Assembly: GCA_964019135.1 (NCBI GenBank)
Contig: OZ025256.1
Span: 2,294,001-2,358,000, forward strand
Origin: Arenicola marina
Lineage: Eukaryota > Annelida > Polychaeta > Arenicolidae
Length of the DNA: 64,000 nt
Reading direction: 5' to 3'
A model generated the notes under the pieces. That model was not told the DNA's origin. It was given only the letters and a program-made list of their open reading frames with translations, and searched no databases. The translations under genes were made by a program, and so were the position numbers. The first letter of the stretch is position 1, and every line of letters starts with the position of its first letter. Below, in pieces: positions 1 to 12,147 of this stretch.

Positions 1-127
1 TTCTAATTGGTAGGCGCTCTCATGCAACAGGAGTCAACAAATCATATGTCATGTGTGTTTTTTACCAATTTGTGGATTTGCCAACACGGATGTTGGGCCA
101 ATCATTATGCTGGACAATGAAGCCAGG

Positions 128-377
128 GGCCGTATTCATGATCACCACTTACGCTACGCCACTAGACTTAGCGCTAAGTGGAAGATTTGTCGAGCGATTA
201 TCGGATTCAAAATACATATGTAGTCGCCCCAAAAAAGTGGATTTTCTGAATTAAGAAAGGCCTAAAATTATATTGAAGACGATTTCTTGATCAGTAGCAC
301 CGCCACAACGAGCTGGTGAGGCTAAGATGAAAACGCACTTTTCGTGCGTAACTTACGAGGGGATTATGAATACGGCC
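128..377 (+). mobile_element. MITE, family A copy 1 (ends GGCCGTATTCAT)
   Basis: The two ends are inverted repeats: GGCCGTATTCAT on the left and ATGAATACGGCC on the right. CCAGG flanks the element on both sides (123-127 and 378-382) and may be a 5-bp target duplication. The interior aligns along its whole length with a second, inverted copy at 12148-12392. No coding capacity is seen, so this is a non-autonomous DNA transposon. It appears to have landed inside a tRNA-derived SINE whose head lies immediately to the right. The superfamily is not determined. Confidence 0.7.
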
Positions 378-382
378 CCAGG

Positions 383-443
383 ACTCGAACCCACGACCGG
401 TAGGTCTCCAGCTCACTCCGTTTACCCACTGAGCAAGAGAGTC
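383..443 (-). mobile_element. tRNA-like SINE head interrupted by MITE A
   Basis: On the minus strand a tRNA-like stretch carries an A-box-like TGCTCAGTGGG and a B-box-like GGTTCGAGTCC in tRNA order and spacing. It runs directly into the MITE at 128-377, so the MITE probably split this SINE. It lacks a convincing acceptor stem, so a functional tRNA gene is unlikely. Confidence 0.45.
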
Positions 444-1295
444 TCATTGACATATATAATAATTTTGATTTACACAGTTATTCAAAATGATATTTTCTAA
501 CATTCTGCATAGTAAGCAGATTCAGAAATGTTCATATGCATATTTGCTGTAACACTTGAAATATTAAAATACATATGGCCAAATACATAAATTTGTAGCT
601 TGATGGCTAATCGTAAGATTAACGCTTAGTTTAGTACGTCAGAAACTTATGTGTAGTACACTGATTTATTCTGATGTATTGTAGAGTTTTAGGAACTCTA
701 AACCGGCCCGCGATAATGAACTTTGGCAGCAAGAAGACATTATTTTTGCACCGATCAGGCCACTACATGTTGCAGCGCCAGCGCCCTAAAGGTCTCCGCC
801 CGAGTCTTATGGCCAAGTCGATTGTCTGCTCCATGTCTCGTCCGTCTTTGGGCTAAATAACTGAATTTTAACATGACTTGACGCGTTACCCGGGACGACC
901 CATCGGTAGTGTCACCCACACAGTCAGTGCACATATATAATCTTGGTAAAAGGTAATATCTCCATGGTTATTTTGGCACCATGGGGCTCGGACACGTGTA
1001 CTGGGAATGACTTTTTGCTGCTCAGTAAACGGATATGACGACAGAGCGTCCCAGACGGGGGCCCCCAACACATACCAGACCCATTGTGGGATCAACCTGT
1101 CATCATATACTCTGATACTGGTCGAGCCTGATGTGATATAGCTGGGCACCCCAGACCCATACTCAGACGGGACCATTTACAGAGATAACCTCGTTACAGG
1201 CTGAGTGATTTATATTATATGGGTCCATTGAACTGTGGGCCGTAACCAGCGTCAGGTAATAACTGGATGGATGACCAGTGAGAATAGGAAATGGC
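444..1295. other. Intergenic, no supported gene
   Basis: No gene is recognised here. A 96-codon minus-strand open frame at 886-1176 has no domain I recognise and no clear splice context. The rest is AT-rich single-copy-looking sequence. Confidence 0.5.
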
Positions 1296-1299
1296 AGAA

Positions 1300-3110
1300 T
1301 CCTCCTTATCCAAGCTCTCCACCCGGCGGCCTCTGTGCGACCACCCTCTTCCCATCTTCCCTTCCTTCTCTCCTCTTCCTCCCCTTTCCAGCCTCCCATT
1401 CCCCGCCTTCTCTTCCCTTCCTTCCCATCCTGGCCTCCTCTTCTCTGCCGCCTCTTCCCTGCTTACTTTTTCCATGCTTACTTCTTCCATGCCTCCTCTT
1501 TCCTTGCATTCTTCTCTTTCCAGTCTGTATTTACTCATTTGCCGGTCATCTGTCCATCTTCCCTGCCTGTTATCCATTTCTCCTTTCCTCTTCCTCCCCT
1601 TCCCTGCCCCCTCTTCCCTGTTACCTCGTAAATGCTTACTGATCCCTGCCTCCTTTTTTAGTGCATCCTTCTTTTCCCAGCCTCTTATTTCTTAATTTAC
1701 CCCCTGGTCCATCCAACTTTCCTAACTCTTCTCCCCTACCTATATTTCCCTTTCTTCCTTTCTAGTGACTAGTGCAGTGCACATTCTATTCCTCCCCTTC
1801 CCTGGCTCCTCTTCCCTGCCGCCTTGCATCCTTCTCTTCTCAGCCTGCTACTTCTTCACTTACCCGTTTGTTCATCTTTCCTGCCTCTGCTTTTCATTTC
1901 ATTCTCTTTCTTGCCTCCTCCTCCCGGCCTCCACTTCCCTGCCTTCTCTTCCCTGTTACCTCTTCCCTGCTTACTTTTCCCTACCTCCTCTTTTATTGCA
2001 CCCTTCTCTTCCTAGCCTGCTGTTTATACATTTCCCCGTCTGTCCATCTTTTCTGCCGCTTCTTCCCTACCTCCCTTTCCAATCCTTCTCTTCCTTTCCT
2101 CCACTTCCCTCCAAGCTCATCTTCCCGCCACCGTCTTCTCTCTATCCTTCTCCCTCCTTCCTCTTTCCTCCCTCTTCTTTCGCGCCTTTCATGCTTGTTC
2201 TCCATATCTTGTCCATGGACCTATCTGCCCAGAGTACCACTGCACACCACACCCTTCCCTCTCTACTCTTCTATCGCTCCTCTTCCCTCCCGCATCTTCC
2301 CTTTCTCTTGTCGCCTGTTTCCTCTTCTCTGTCCCCTCTTCTCAGCCTCCTCTTCCCGCCCTATTCTTCACTTCCTCCTCTTCCCGCCTTCCTCATCCCG
2401 CCATCCTATTCCCTCCTTCCTTCTCGATCCCTTCTCTTCCCTCAATCCTCTTCCGCGCCTCCACTTCCCTGTTTTTTCTCCATGTATTTTCCATGGACCC
2501 ATTTGCCCAGAGTACCATTACACACATTTGTTTGCCCACACTTCTCCCTGCCATCTCTATCCTTTTACCCTTCTCTCCCTCTCCTCCGCCCCGCAACCTT
2601 TTCTGACCCTCATCTTCCCGGCCTCCTCTTCCCGCCATCCTCTTCCCTCTCTCCTCTTTCCTCTCCCCTTTCCCTTCCCTCCTCTTCTCTCCCTTCTCAT
2701 CCCGCCATCCTCTTCTCTTCCTCCTTCTCGCACCCTCCTCTTTCCTTCCTCCTTCTCGATTCTTTCTGTTCCTTCCCTCCTCTTCCGCGTCTTCTCTTCC
2801 CTGTTTGTTCTTCAGGCCTTTTCCATGTTCCCATCTGTCCAGAGTACCACATTTCTTTCCCACACTCGTCTCCGCCATCTCCTCCCTCTTTACCCTTCCC
2901 TCTCTCTCCTCTCGTGTCTCCTCTTTTCTGTCCCCTCTTCTCAGCCTCATCTTCCTGGCCGCATCTTCTCTCTCGCCTCTTCCCTCCCTCCTCTTCCGCG
3001 CCTTCTCTTCCCTGCTGTTTCTCCATGTCTTGTCCATTGACCCATCTGCCCAGAGTACCATTGCCCATCACCGCTGCATATCCTCTTCACTACAGCGAGT
3101 CGTTGATCTC
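1300..3110. repeat. Polypyrimidine (C/T) satellite with longer-period units
   Basis: Nearly all bases on the plus strand are C or T for about 1.8 kb, built from degenerate CCTCTTCCC-type words. A distinctive purine-containing phrase, TCCATGGACCCATCTGCCC followed by AGAGTACCA, recurs near 2210, 2490, 2825 and 3035. This implies a higher-order unit of roughly 200-330 bp in the right half. The long open frames on both strands are a by-product of the composition. The tract could form triplex (H-DNA) structures; that is inference. Confidence 0.85.
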
Positions 3111-5984
3111 CCCTAGGCGTCCAGAAGTCACTAGCATTCTACTCGTGTAGCAAGCCACGCGGAGGACAAAGGGATCGTTGGCTGTGAGGTAATTAATACA
3201 CCCAAGGCGACCTACCGGTATTCTGTATTCACGCCACTGTGACGTCTGCGTGAAGAATGGGGCGGCACAAAAACTGATTCCCAGTCAAACATAAAACTCC
3301 ACCACACGGGAAGGACGCTATATTTACCGACGTAGATGTCTCACTGACACGCCCAAACGCCCCCCCCCCCCCCCCACCATTCATCCACCCGCACCCCGAC
3401 CCCGGGAAAGGAGAGAATACAAAGCTGGTGCTTAAGGCAACTGCAAAAAAGGCAAAAGTAGGCGAAACTGGGCGAAGAAACCTCCAATGGCTATGACATT
3501 AGAGTGCGAACCCATTACCGAAGGATCTGCATCTCAGCCTTCTTACCCATGGAGCTAGAATTTTTAAATAATTGAAAGCAACCTAGATTTCAAGTTATTA
3601 CAACACAGGTTTTGAAGTGGAGTAGAGTGGTTACGTCTGTTGCAACAGAGAAGGCGCCTTTGTCTGATCTATCGAACCCTCCTCCGCAAAACTTGTGGAA
3701 ATAGTAACTGTAAGTTGTAATTAAGACCTGTATCTCAGGATTTTAAGTATGGATATCATCTACCGTATGTATGCTTACTATGTGTTGCTTAATAAAACTG
3801 GCGGACGCATTATAATGATATTCTATAATTATGTGAGACTATATTTCAACACAGTTTTTTGTTACAAAATAACATTTCCTCGGCTTATATCGCTATAGTT
3901 CTATAGAATTGAAAAGGTATATAGAGCGAGCTAGAGCTACCCGAAACACGCACCTGCCAGAATGTCCCCTGAAACAGTCTATTAATTTAAGCAATGTAGA
4001 ATTTAAAAATTAAGTTGTAATTATATCAAACCTTGGTTCTTATTATATCAAACCTTGGGTGTAATTATATCAATCCTTTTTGGTATTTGTATAATATTCC
4101 CGATGTAAAATGTATGACGTGTTTTCATAAAACATAGTTGAACCTTTTATTTCATCCCTGTTATGGACAGTTAAAGCAATATACTTACATGCGCCATCTT
4201 AGATTTTTTACATTTTAGAATCAAGACTAAAAGTACCTCAACATTTATGATGCATATGTTTTATATCTCTGAGAGTCTGTAAAACAAACATTTCAACATA
4301 AAACTCCGCGGTTTATTCATATCGCGCGCGGACGTGATAGCGAGTCGCGGTCGACATGACAGACAAAATAGCAAACTGCGAACAGGCGCGTAGGAATATA
4401 AAGCCGGCCACCAGCTTCTGCTCCGTTGACCAAAATGCTTCTCTCCAGATAACCACAGTAGAGGCTTTCAGGATTTAAATTCAAGACAGAATGTACTTAT
4501 TTAACATGGAGGAGAGGTTGGTAATACAAAAAATTACGGAATATATTGCTTTAACAATAAGCATTAAGTTCATGTCCCATATCCCAGGCCCTTTGTATGT
4601 GGCGATTTTAACACGCCCATTATTTCGCAGTTCCATGTCTATTAGTTCTTCTTTTTGAGACCCTCTTTGGTTTCAAGGAACCGGCATGATTTAGACGAGA
4701 TAATAGCCAGTATTTTTGTTCGTGTGGACGGACCCCAAGGAGGCGACAACCGTCTAGGATATTGTTTGCCTTCCAAGAACCGAAAGCCATTACGTTAATA
4801 AATGCAATAACATGCACTGAGGTGCATGTACAAGAACATCAGTTCGGAAGAAACATACAGAAGATTAATCACTTTCCGGCATATAACACAATGCAATAGA
4901 TACATGAAAACACAGGAAGTCACGTGGTCTCGATGCGGCAACGTCTTTCATTTGTATGTCCTATGTTGACCAACGAGTTGGAGTATATTCGCTAAATTAA
5001 AGCACGGAAAACGGTAGCGTCGAGTATTTTATTTTTTAACAATTTTAACAAGGTATCGGTTCTGCTCATTTACGCAGTCCTTTTTCCACGTCAGGGTCTT
5101 TCAAATGGACTATTATATCAAATGCACAACGCGATAAATACGTTAGCTATCGTGAAACAAGGGGCTTACCGAATCGATCTACGGGGAGTAAGAACTTTAG
5201 ATATATCAGTTTCTTCTTTATCAGGATAATGCACTGATTTATCGGTTATTTGTAAATTAACGCACACTTACCTTCATAAAACACGGCTAGGTTTGAAATA
5301 AAGAATTTGGTTAATTCGTATACAAAATGAACATAATGAAAAGGCGTGACGTCACACAATTGTGTAACTAATAATTAATATATCGTTAATCTATTTTGCA
5401 AATAAAGTACAAGTCTGAACAAGCTAAATCATTTTATGCAGTAAGTTTATCCACGCTATATTAACAACAAAGGCCGAACTATGAGTTTTGCATCTGCGCA
5501 ATCTAGTAATGGGGTCCGTCCATATACTAAGGACCACTATGTAAGTATACATGGTCATCTGCAGGGCGAATGGCATTGTGAATGCAGTCTTAACGATATT
5601 TGTCAACACTTTTTATTAGCCATTGTTGTTTTCTTTCGTCTATTAGGTCGTATTTGTATACGCCCTGAACTGTGTGAGAAACGAAGTGTTATCGATGGCT
5701 GAATATATCAAATGTTTATCAAATGTTATCAGATATATATAAGCTTATATACATATATGGCAGTTTTTTCTTTCGTCGTTTTCCATTTACAAACCCATTC
5801 TTATTCCGTATTTTAGTCATATTCAAATTCTTAATTTTCATCGTTACCAGCCCTATTTTCGTTAGAGGGCGCTCCATATGGTTTACCATTACTTTCCATT
5901 CGTTGGCCCATTGTTTCATCTCCCTTTTCATTGGTCAATGTCCCATACTCTCTTTGCGAAACCGGCAACCCCGCGCGGATTATG
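3111..5984. other. Intergenic, AT-rich, no supported gene
   Basis: A C homopolymer lies at about 3360-3376. The word TTATATCAA is repeated three times in tandem at about 4018-4072. Near 4397 GGAATATAAAGCCGGCC resembles a TATA box with downstream GC, but it is followed only by a five-codon reading frame. No exon-like coding sequence was recognised. Confidence 0.5.
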
Positions 5985-6250
5985 TGTGGGGACTGCCCGG
6001 CAACACGCCGGCACTAATATCTGGTCTTCAACATTACAGGTAAGTGTTATAAACCTGTGTATTTGTTATTCTCTTTAGTAGTATATGCATGGTTCTTACT
6101 TCATGTTCATATATATGGTATATTTCATATCGTAATGTATTTATAACTTTAGGATTATTGCGTTATTATTATCTATTTAGCTCAGCAGATTATGTGTGGG
6201 GGTTGCGTCGGCAACACGTCGGCACTAATATCTCTCTCTAACTTTACAGT
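5978..6250 (+). repeat. Two-copy direct duplication (GATTATGTGTGGGG unit)
   Basis: The segment starting GATTATGTGTGGGG near 5978, which continues CGGCAACACGCCGGCACTAA and reaches TTACAG, recurs about 205 bp later at 6187 with small changes. The spacer between the copies is AT-rich. The unit contains a GCCGGC palindrome. Its origin is unknown. Confidence 0.6.
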
Positions 6251-6589
6251 TAACCTCCCCGGCTACAAGCATTGTCTGTGTGTGCTTGTCTCTCTCACCC
6301 CGCCAGCACAATCTGTCACATATATATATTATATAAACGGATACAATGAGTGGTTATGCACAATAATTTTATATGATATAATATCGATAGTTATGATATC
6401 ATATATAACGTTACATTCCGCTAAGGAAGACTCTCATTCTCGCAGCAACGAGCTGTTCACCGAGATGTAACCTACATCGACACCCCTCTAGGCTATGAGC
6501 CGCAGTTTATCACCATCGCCTTCTGTCAGCAGAGATCAGACACTGGGGAAAGCGGCGGACGGGTGGGGGTGGGGCATCAGGTGGGGTGC

Positions 6590-7785
6590 GGGAGGGGGGA
6601 GGGAAGGATGAGGCGGGGTGGGGGGGGTCTCAGGTGGGGTACGGATGGGGTGCGAGTGGGGAGGAGGGGAGGATGAGGCGGGGTGGGGGGGCGGTCTCAG
6701 GTGGGGTGCGTGAGGAGGGGAGGATGAGGCGGGGTGGGGGGGGGTCTCGGGTGGGTGCTGGAGGGGGGGAGGGGAGGGATGAAGCGGGGTGGGGGGGGTC
6801 TCGGGTGGGTTGCTGGAGGGGGGGAGGGGAGGATGAGGCGGGGTGGGGGGGTCTTAAGTTGGGGTGCCGTGAGGGGGGAGGGGAGGATGAGGCGGGGTGG
6901 GGGGGTCTCAAGTTGGGGTGCGTGAGGGGGCGGGGAGGATAGGCAGGGTGGGGGGGTCTCAGGTTGGGTGCGGGAGGGGGGGAGGGGAGGATGAGGCGGG
7001 GTGGGGGGTCTCAAGTTGGGGTGCGTGAGGGGGGAGGGGAGGATAAGGCAGGGTGGTGGGGTCTCAGTTGGGGTGCGTGAGGGGGGAGGGGAGGATGAGG
7101 CAGGGTGGGCGGGTCTCAAGTTGGGTGCGTGAGGGGGAGGGGAGGATAAGGCAGGGTGGGGGGTCTCAGGTTGGGGTGCGTGAGGGGGGAGGGGAGGATG
7201 AGGCGGGGTGGGGTGGGGGGTCTCGGGTGGGGTGCTGGAGGGGGGGAGGGGAGGATGAGGCGGGGTGGGGGGTCTCAAGTTGGGGTGCGTGAGGGGGGAG
7301 GGGAGGATAAGGCAGGGTGGGGGGGTCTCAGGTTGGGGTGCGTGAGGGGGGAGGGGAGGATGAGGCAGGGTGGGGGGGTCTCAAGTTGGGGTGCGTGAGG
7401 GGGGAGGGGAGGATGAGGCGGGGTGGGGGGGTCTCAAGTTGGGGGTGCGTGAGGGGGGAGGGGAGGATAAGGCAGGGTGGGGGGGTTCTCAGGTTGGGGT
7501 GCGTGAGGGGGAGGGGAGGATAAGGCAGGGTGGGGGGGTCTCAGGTTGGGGTGCGTGAGGGGGGGAGGGAGGATAAGGCAGGGTGGGGGGGTCCTCAGGT
7601 TGGGGTGCGTGAGGGGGGAGGGGAGGATAAGGCAGGGTGGGGGGTCTCAGGTTGGGGTGCGTGAGGGGGGAGGGAGGATAAGGCAGGGTGGGGGGGTCTC
7701 AGGTTGGGGTGCGTGAGGGGGGAGGGGAGGATAAGGCAGGGTGGGGGGTCTCAGGTTGGGTGCGGGAGGAGGGGGGGGGAGGGGG
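6590..7785. repeat. G-rich minisatellite, about 53-bp unit, about 22 copies
   Basis: The unit reads approximately GGTCTCAAGTTGGGGTGCGT, then a G/A-rich block, then GGATGAGGCGGGGTGGGGG. Copies differ by one-base G-run changes and by GGCGGGG versus GGCAGGG variants. Every unit holds several runs of three or more G on the plus strand, so G-quadruplex formation is likely. Long open frames on both strands follow from the lack of stops in the unit and are not genes. Confidence 0.9.
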
Positions 7786-7799
7786 AGGAGGATGAATAG

Positions 7800-9690
7800 G
7801 CCGTAGGGCTGAGAGCACTGATCAAGCACATATATCACAATGACGGACACCGTCATGTCTGAGTCGCTCAATATACACCACAGAGATTTCCGGTGAAGAG
7901 ATATATCCTCGCGAATACACAAACAGTCAGCGGATCCCTTCCCTTTCACCCGGATTGATCCGGAACAGAATGTAGGCCAGTCCCAATCCAGTAAAACTGG
8001 TTGGTGTTCGCCCTGGGGGTTTGGTGCAGTGAGTCACAGGAGCCAGGATGCAACATTAATTCGCATATGTCCTGCAGATTACAGCAGGTTACTCGATTAA
8101 TCCCCATACCATGTTAATTGGAATTGGAAGATCCTTCGCGAGAGGTGTAATTAATGTATAGACAGATTCGTCTCCCATCCCTTCGCGCTCACTACGGCGA
8201 CAGATGAGGACGCTGTCAGGTGACTTAATGACGTCAGACGCGCGTTCCCATGGCGTCATTGTGACGTCATACAGCTGTGATGATGGAAGGGCATTCTTTC
8301 CTCGCCGCAAAATCCCTCTCATCAACGTAATTCCCCATCTGGCGTTAATCTCCCCTTCCTTTTCCCCTTACACCCTCCCCCGCTCCCCTCCCCACCGCAC
8401 TAGCCCTTTAGTTCCCTACTTTATTACTTTATAACCCACTTTCTATCGCCAAAAGCCTTTCGATATATATCTCTCAGCTAGCTGCAAGCTTTCAGCTTCC
8501 CCCGTAATCCCTGTCTCGTCACTATGACACGAATAATACAGGCTTCGCTCCGCAGATGGGGCCCGGGACAACGGCGTTCGCGCGACCTTGACCTTGGCGT
8601 AACTCGATCCACAGCCTTGTGATGAAGGTTGCGCTACGGTGGTAAATCAACCGGTGCTGCGGAAAATGAGGAGGGTAGCTGGGTGGGGGGGGGGGGGGGA
8701 GGGGGGGGGTATGTATGACCGGACGTACGCCGTCGGTATTGATTTCCTTGCCTACATTGATTTCTTGTTCCCGGTTTTTTGATAAGCCACTATTGACTTG
8801 ATAAGCTATCAGTAACCTTATAAGCCCTGTTAACAAAACCCTGTTGGCTGTAAGTTTCAAGCCCCGTGACCACACAAAGCCAGTTGATTAATTACGCGCA
8901 TTACTGGTGACTGTCTCAAACCATGTTTGCTATACGAAGCCCAGTGCCTGTGCAAATCTCTTGTTGACTATGCAAAGCTTGTTCACTGACCTCAACACGG
9001 CGGCTAAGCCGAGATCAGTCTACCAAGCCGACAAAGCGTTCTAACCACTAGACCATTGGGAAAGAGTGGTTGTGAAATGGCCTCGGTCGTTAATTTTCAT
9101 GTCTATTTCGCTTCACTTAACAATCCCGCCTGGCTTAAGTTATGAGCTCGCACGTATGTTAGGACCCAAAACGCCATAGTGACGAAACCGTCATACCACA
9201 CGGGCCTGCGCCATCTGGAGCAAATGTACATTTTCACACTATGCCTCAATCGCCCGTGTCTATTGACGGGGCAGTGATATATGAGGCAGTAACTATTCAG
9301 GTTAACATATATATAAGAGCTTCAATAAACGACGGAATATAGGGTATTGCCCCGCCCCCCCCCCCCCCCCCCCCCACCTTTCATTCTACCAAGGTCTGAC
9401 GTTTTCGTGACTATGACGTTTTTGGTTCTAACACAGGTATCCGCCTCCGCTCGCTCTTGTCTATCAGGTGGCTAACTGCCCTCCCGGGGGGTGGGTTAGG
9501 GGAGGCGGAGTGGTACTCACTACATATCTGAGTGGGGTGCGGTATAGGTCTTTAAACCCAACCGCTTTATCGCAATTGAATCTGGATTTAAACCACTTTC
9601 AGTCCAGTGCGAGGAACGATCTATGTAATTAGTATTTCTCTAGACACATAATATTAAGTGTTAAAATCGTAAGCATATTATAACCCTTAA
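7800..9690. other. Intergenic; CRE pair, homopolymer tracts, tRNA-like fragment
   Basis: No gene was found. Two TGACGTCA sites lie 33 bp apart at 8229 and 8262. A G-rich homopolymer block lies at about 8687-8709 and a C homopolymer at about 9351-9376. A minus-strand tRNA-like A-box (GGTCTAGTGGTTAGAAC) at about 9035-9055 marks a probable SINE fragment. Confidence 0.5.
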
Positions 9691-9699
9691 AGACACAGT

Positions 9700-9899
9700 C
9701 TTTCCAAAAAGGGGGACCCTTGGGTAAAGCCAATTTTGGAAAAAAGAAACCTGGTTTGAACTTGCGTAAACAAATTGTTCCAAAAAAATACCCTAGTTTA
9801 AGCCAATTGTTGACAGTCCCCCATCGGATTTGGTTTGAACATGCGTTAAACAAATTGTTCCAAAAAAATACCCTAGTTTTAAGCCAATTGCTGACAGTC
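9700..9899. repeat. Tandem repeat of about 90 bp running into the gap
   Basis: The phrase CAAATTGTTCCAAAAAAATA followed by CCCTAGTTTAAGCC occurs twice, about 81-82 bp apart, and a partial copy precedes them. The array is cut by the N run, so its true length is unknown. Confidence 0.75.
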
Positions 9900-10099
9900 N
9901 NNNNNNNNNNNNNNNNNNNNNNNNNNNNNNNNNNNNNNNNNNNNNNNNNNNNNNNNNNNNNNNNNNNNNNNNNNNNNNNNNNNNNNNNNNNNNNNNNNNN
10001 NNNNNNNNNNNNNNNNNNNNNNNNNNNNNNNNNNNNNNNNNNNNNNNNNNNNNNNNNNNNNNNNNNNNNNNNNNNNNNNNNNNNNNNNNNNNNNNNNNN
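9900..10099. other. Assembly gap (200 N)
   Basis: The run of exactly 200 undetermined bases sits between two unrelated tandem arrays. The round length suggests a placeholder rather than a measured size. Confidence 0.99.
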
Positions 10100-12015
10100 G
10101 TCCGTTCTCACAGTGAATTGGCGGCTTGGGGACCTCATGCGTCCCTTCTTACAGTGAATTGACGGCTTGGGGAGCCTAAAACGTCCGTTCTCACAGTGAA
10201 TTGGCGGCTTGGGGACCCTCATGCGTCCCTTCTTACAGTGAATTGACGGCTTGGGGAGCCTAAAACGTCCGTTCTCACAGCGAATTGACGGCTTGGGGAC
10301 CTCATGCGTCCCTTCTTACAGTGAATTGACGGCTTGGGGAGCCTAAAACGTCCGTTCTCACAGTGAATTGACGGCTTCGGGACCCTGATGCGTCCCTTCT
10401 CACAGTGAACTGACGACCTGGTGACCCTAATACGTCTAATTGTCACAGTGAATTGACGAATTGGTGACCCTAATGCGTCCCTTCTCACAGTGAACTGACG
10501 ACTTGGGGACCCTAATACGTCTAATTGTCACAGTGAATTGACGACTTGGTGACCCTAATGCGTCCCTTCTCACAGTCAATTGACGACTTGGGGACCCTAA
10601 TGCGTCCCTTCTCACAGTCAATTGACGACTTGGGGACCCTAATACGTCTAATTGTCACAGTGAATTGACGAATTGGTGACCCTAATGCGTCCCTTCTCAC
10701 AGTCAATTGACGACTTGGGGACCCTAATGTGTCCCTTCTCACAGTCAATTGACGACTTGGGGACCCTAACACGTCTAATTGTCACAGTGAATTGGCGAAT
10801 TGGTGACCCTAATGCGTCCCTTCTCACAGTCAATTGACGACTTGGGGACCCTAATGCGTCCCTTCTCACAGTGAATTGACGACTTGGGGACCCTAATACG
10901 TCCCTTCTCACAGTCAATTGACGACTTGGGAACCCTAATGTGTCCCTTCTCACAGTGAATTGACGACTTGGGGACCCTAATACGTCTAATTGTCACAGTG
11001 AATTGACGACTTGGTGACCCTAATGCGTCCCTTCTCACAGTCAATTGACGACTTGGGGACCCTAATGCGTCCCTTCTCACAGTGAATTGACGACTTGGGG
11101 ACCCTAATACGTCTAATTGTCACAGTGAATTGACGACTTGGTGACCCTAATGCGTCCCTTCTCACAGTCAATTGACGACTTGGGGACCCTAATGCGTTCC
11201 TTCTCACAGTGAATTGACGACTTGGTGACCCTAATGCGTCCCTTCTCACAGTCAATTGACGACTTGGGGACCCTAATGTGTCCCTTCTCACAGTGAATTG
11301 ACGACTTGGGGACCCTAATACGTCTAATTGTCACAGTGAATTGACGACTTGGTGACCCTAATGCGTCCCTTCTCACAGTCAATTGACGACTTGGGGACCC
11401 TAATGCGTTCCTTCTCACAGTGAATTGACGACTTGGGGACCCTAATGCGTCCCTTCTCACAGTCAATTGACGACTTGGGGACCCTAATGCGTCCCTTCGC
11501 ACAGTGAATTGACGACTTGGGGACCCTAATGCGTCCTTTCGCACAGTGAATTGACGATTTGGGGACCCTAATGCGTCCCTTCGCACAGTGAATTGACGAT
11601 TTGGGGACCCTAATGCCTCCCTTCTCACAGTGAATTGACGACTTGAGCACCCTAATGCCTCTCTTCTCACAGTAAATTGACGACTTGGGGACCCTAATGC
11701 GTCCCTTCTCACAGTAAATTGATGACTTGGGGACCCTAATGCGTCCCTTCTCACAGTCAATTGACGACTTGGGGACCCTAATGCGTCCCTTCGCACAGTG
11801 AATTGACGATTTGGGGACCCTAATGCGTCCCTTCGCACAGTGAATTGACGATTTGGGGACCCTAATGCCTCTCTTCTCACAGTGAATTGACGACTTGGGG
11901 ACCCTAATGCCTCTCTTCTCACAGTCAATTGACGACTTGGGAACCCTAATGCGTCCCTTCTCACAGTAAATTGACGACTTGGAGGCCCTAATGCGTCCCT
12001 TCTCACGGTGAATTG
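10100..12015. repeat. 42-bp minisatellite with higher-order structure
   Basis: The unit is GTCCCTTCTCACAGTGAATT followed by GACGACTTGGGGACCCTAATGC, about 45 copies. A variant beginning GTCTAATTGTCACAGTG recurs at about 10434, 10518, 10646, 10773, 10984, 11111 and 11323. The spacings of about 84, 127 and 211 bp equal two, three and five units, which shows block (higher-order) amplification. The unit is a multiple of three without stops, so the minus strand stays open for hundreds of codons; I do not call these genes. Confidence 0.92.
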
Positions 12016-12147
12016 CTATGCCTTCTGCTGCGTTTCCTTTCGTATAAACGATATAACACCGATTTTATCGTAACCACACAATGTATATTATGTCTGTACA
12101 TACCACGGCCCGCTGGCCTTGAAGTATTCACCAAACACCACATCAGG

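Noticed and set aside
383-443. A functional tRNA gene (also at 12802, 16990, 45178, 49158 and 63860)
   Set aside because: A- and B-box-like words are present, but acceptor stems do not close and several copies have SINE tails and target duplications.
886-1176. A 96-codon minus-strand frame as a gene or exon
   Set aside because: No recognisable domain or consistent splice sites; it may deserve a protein search but I cannot support it.
1235-3150. Several 100-460-codon Ser/Pro/Leu-rich frames
   Set aside because: They arise from the C/T composition; overlapping frames on both strands are equally open.
4397-4455. TATA-like promoter followed by an ATG
   Set aside because: The reading frame ends after five codons and no transcript feature follows.
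6586-7792. Gly/Glu/Arg-rich and Pro-rich frames over the G-rich repeat
   Set aside because: These are repeat-driven open frames, not conserved proteins.
10100-12015. CRISPR-like array
   Set aside because: Units are contiguous 42-bp copies without unique spacers, in an animal genome.
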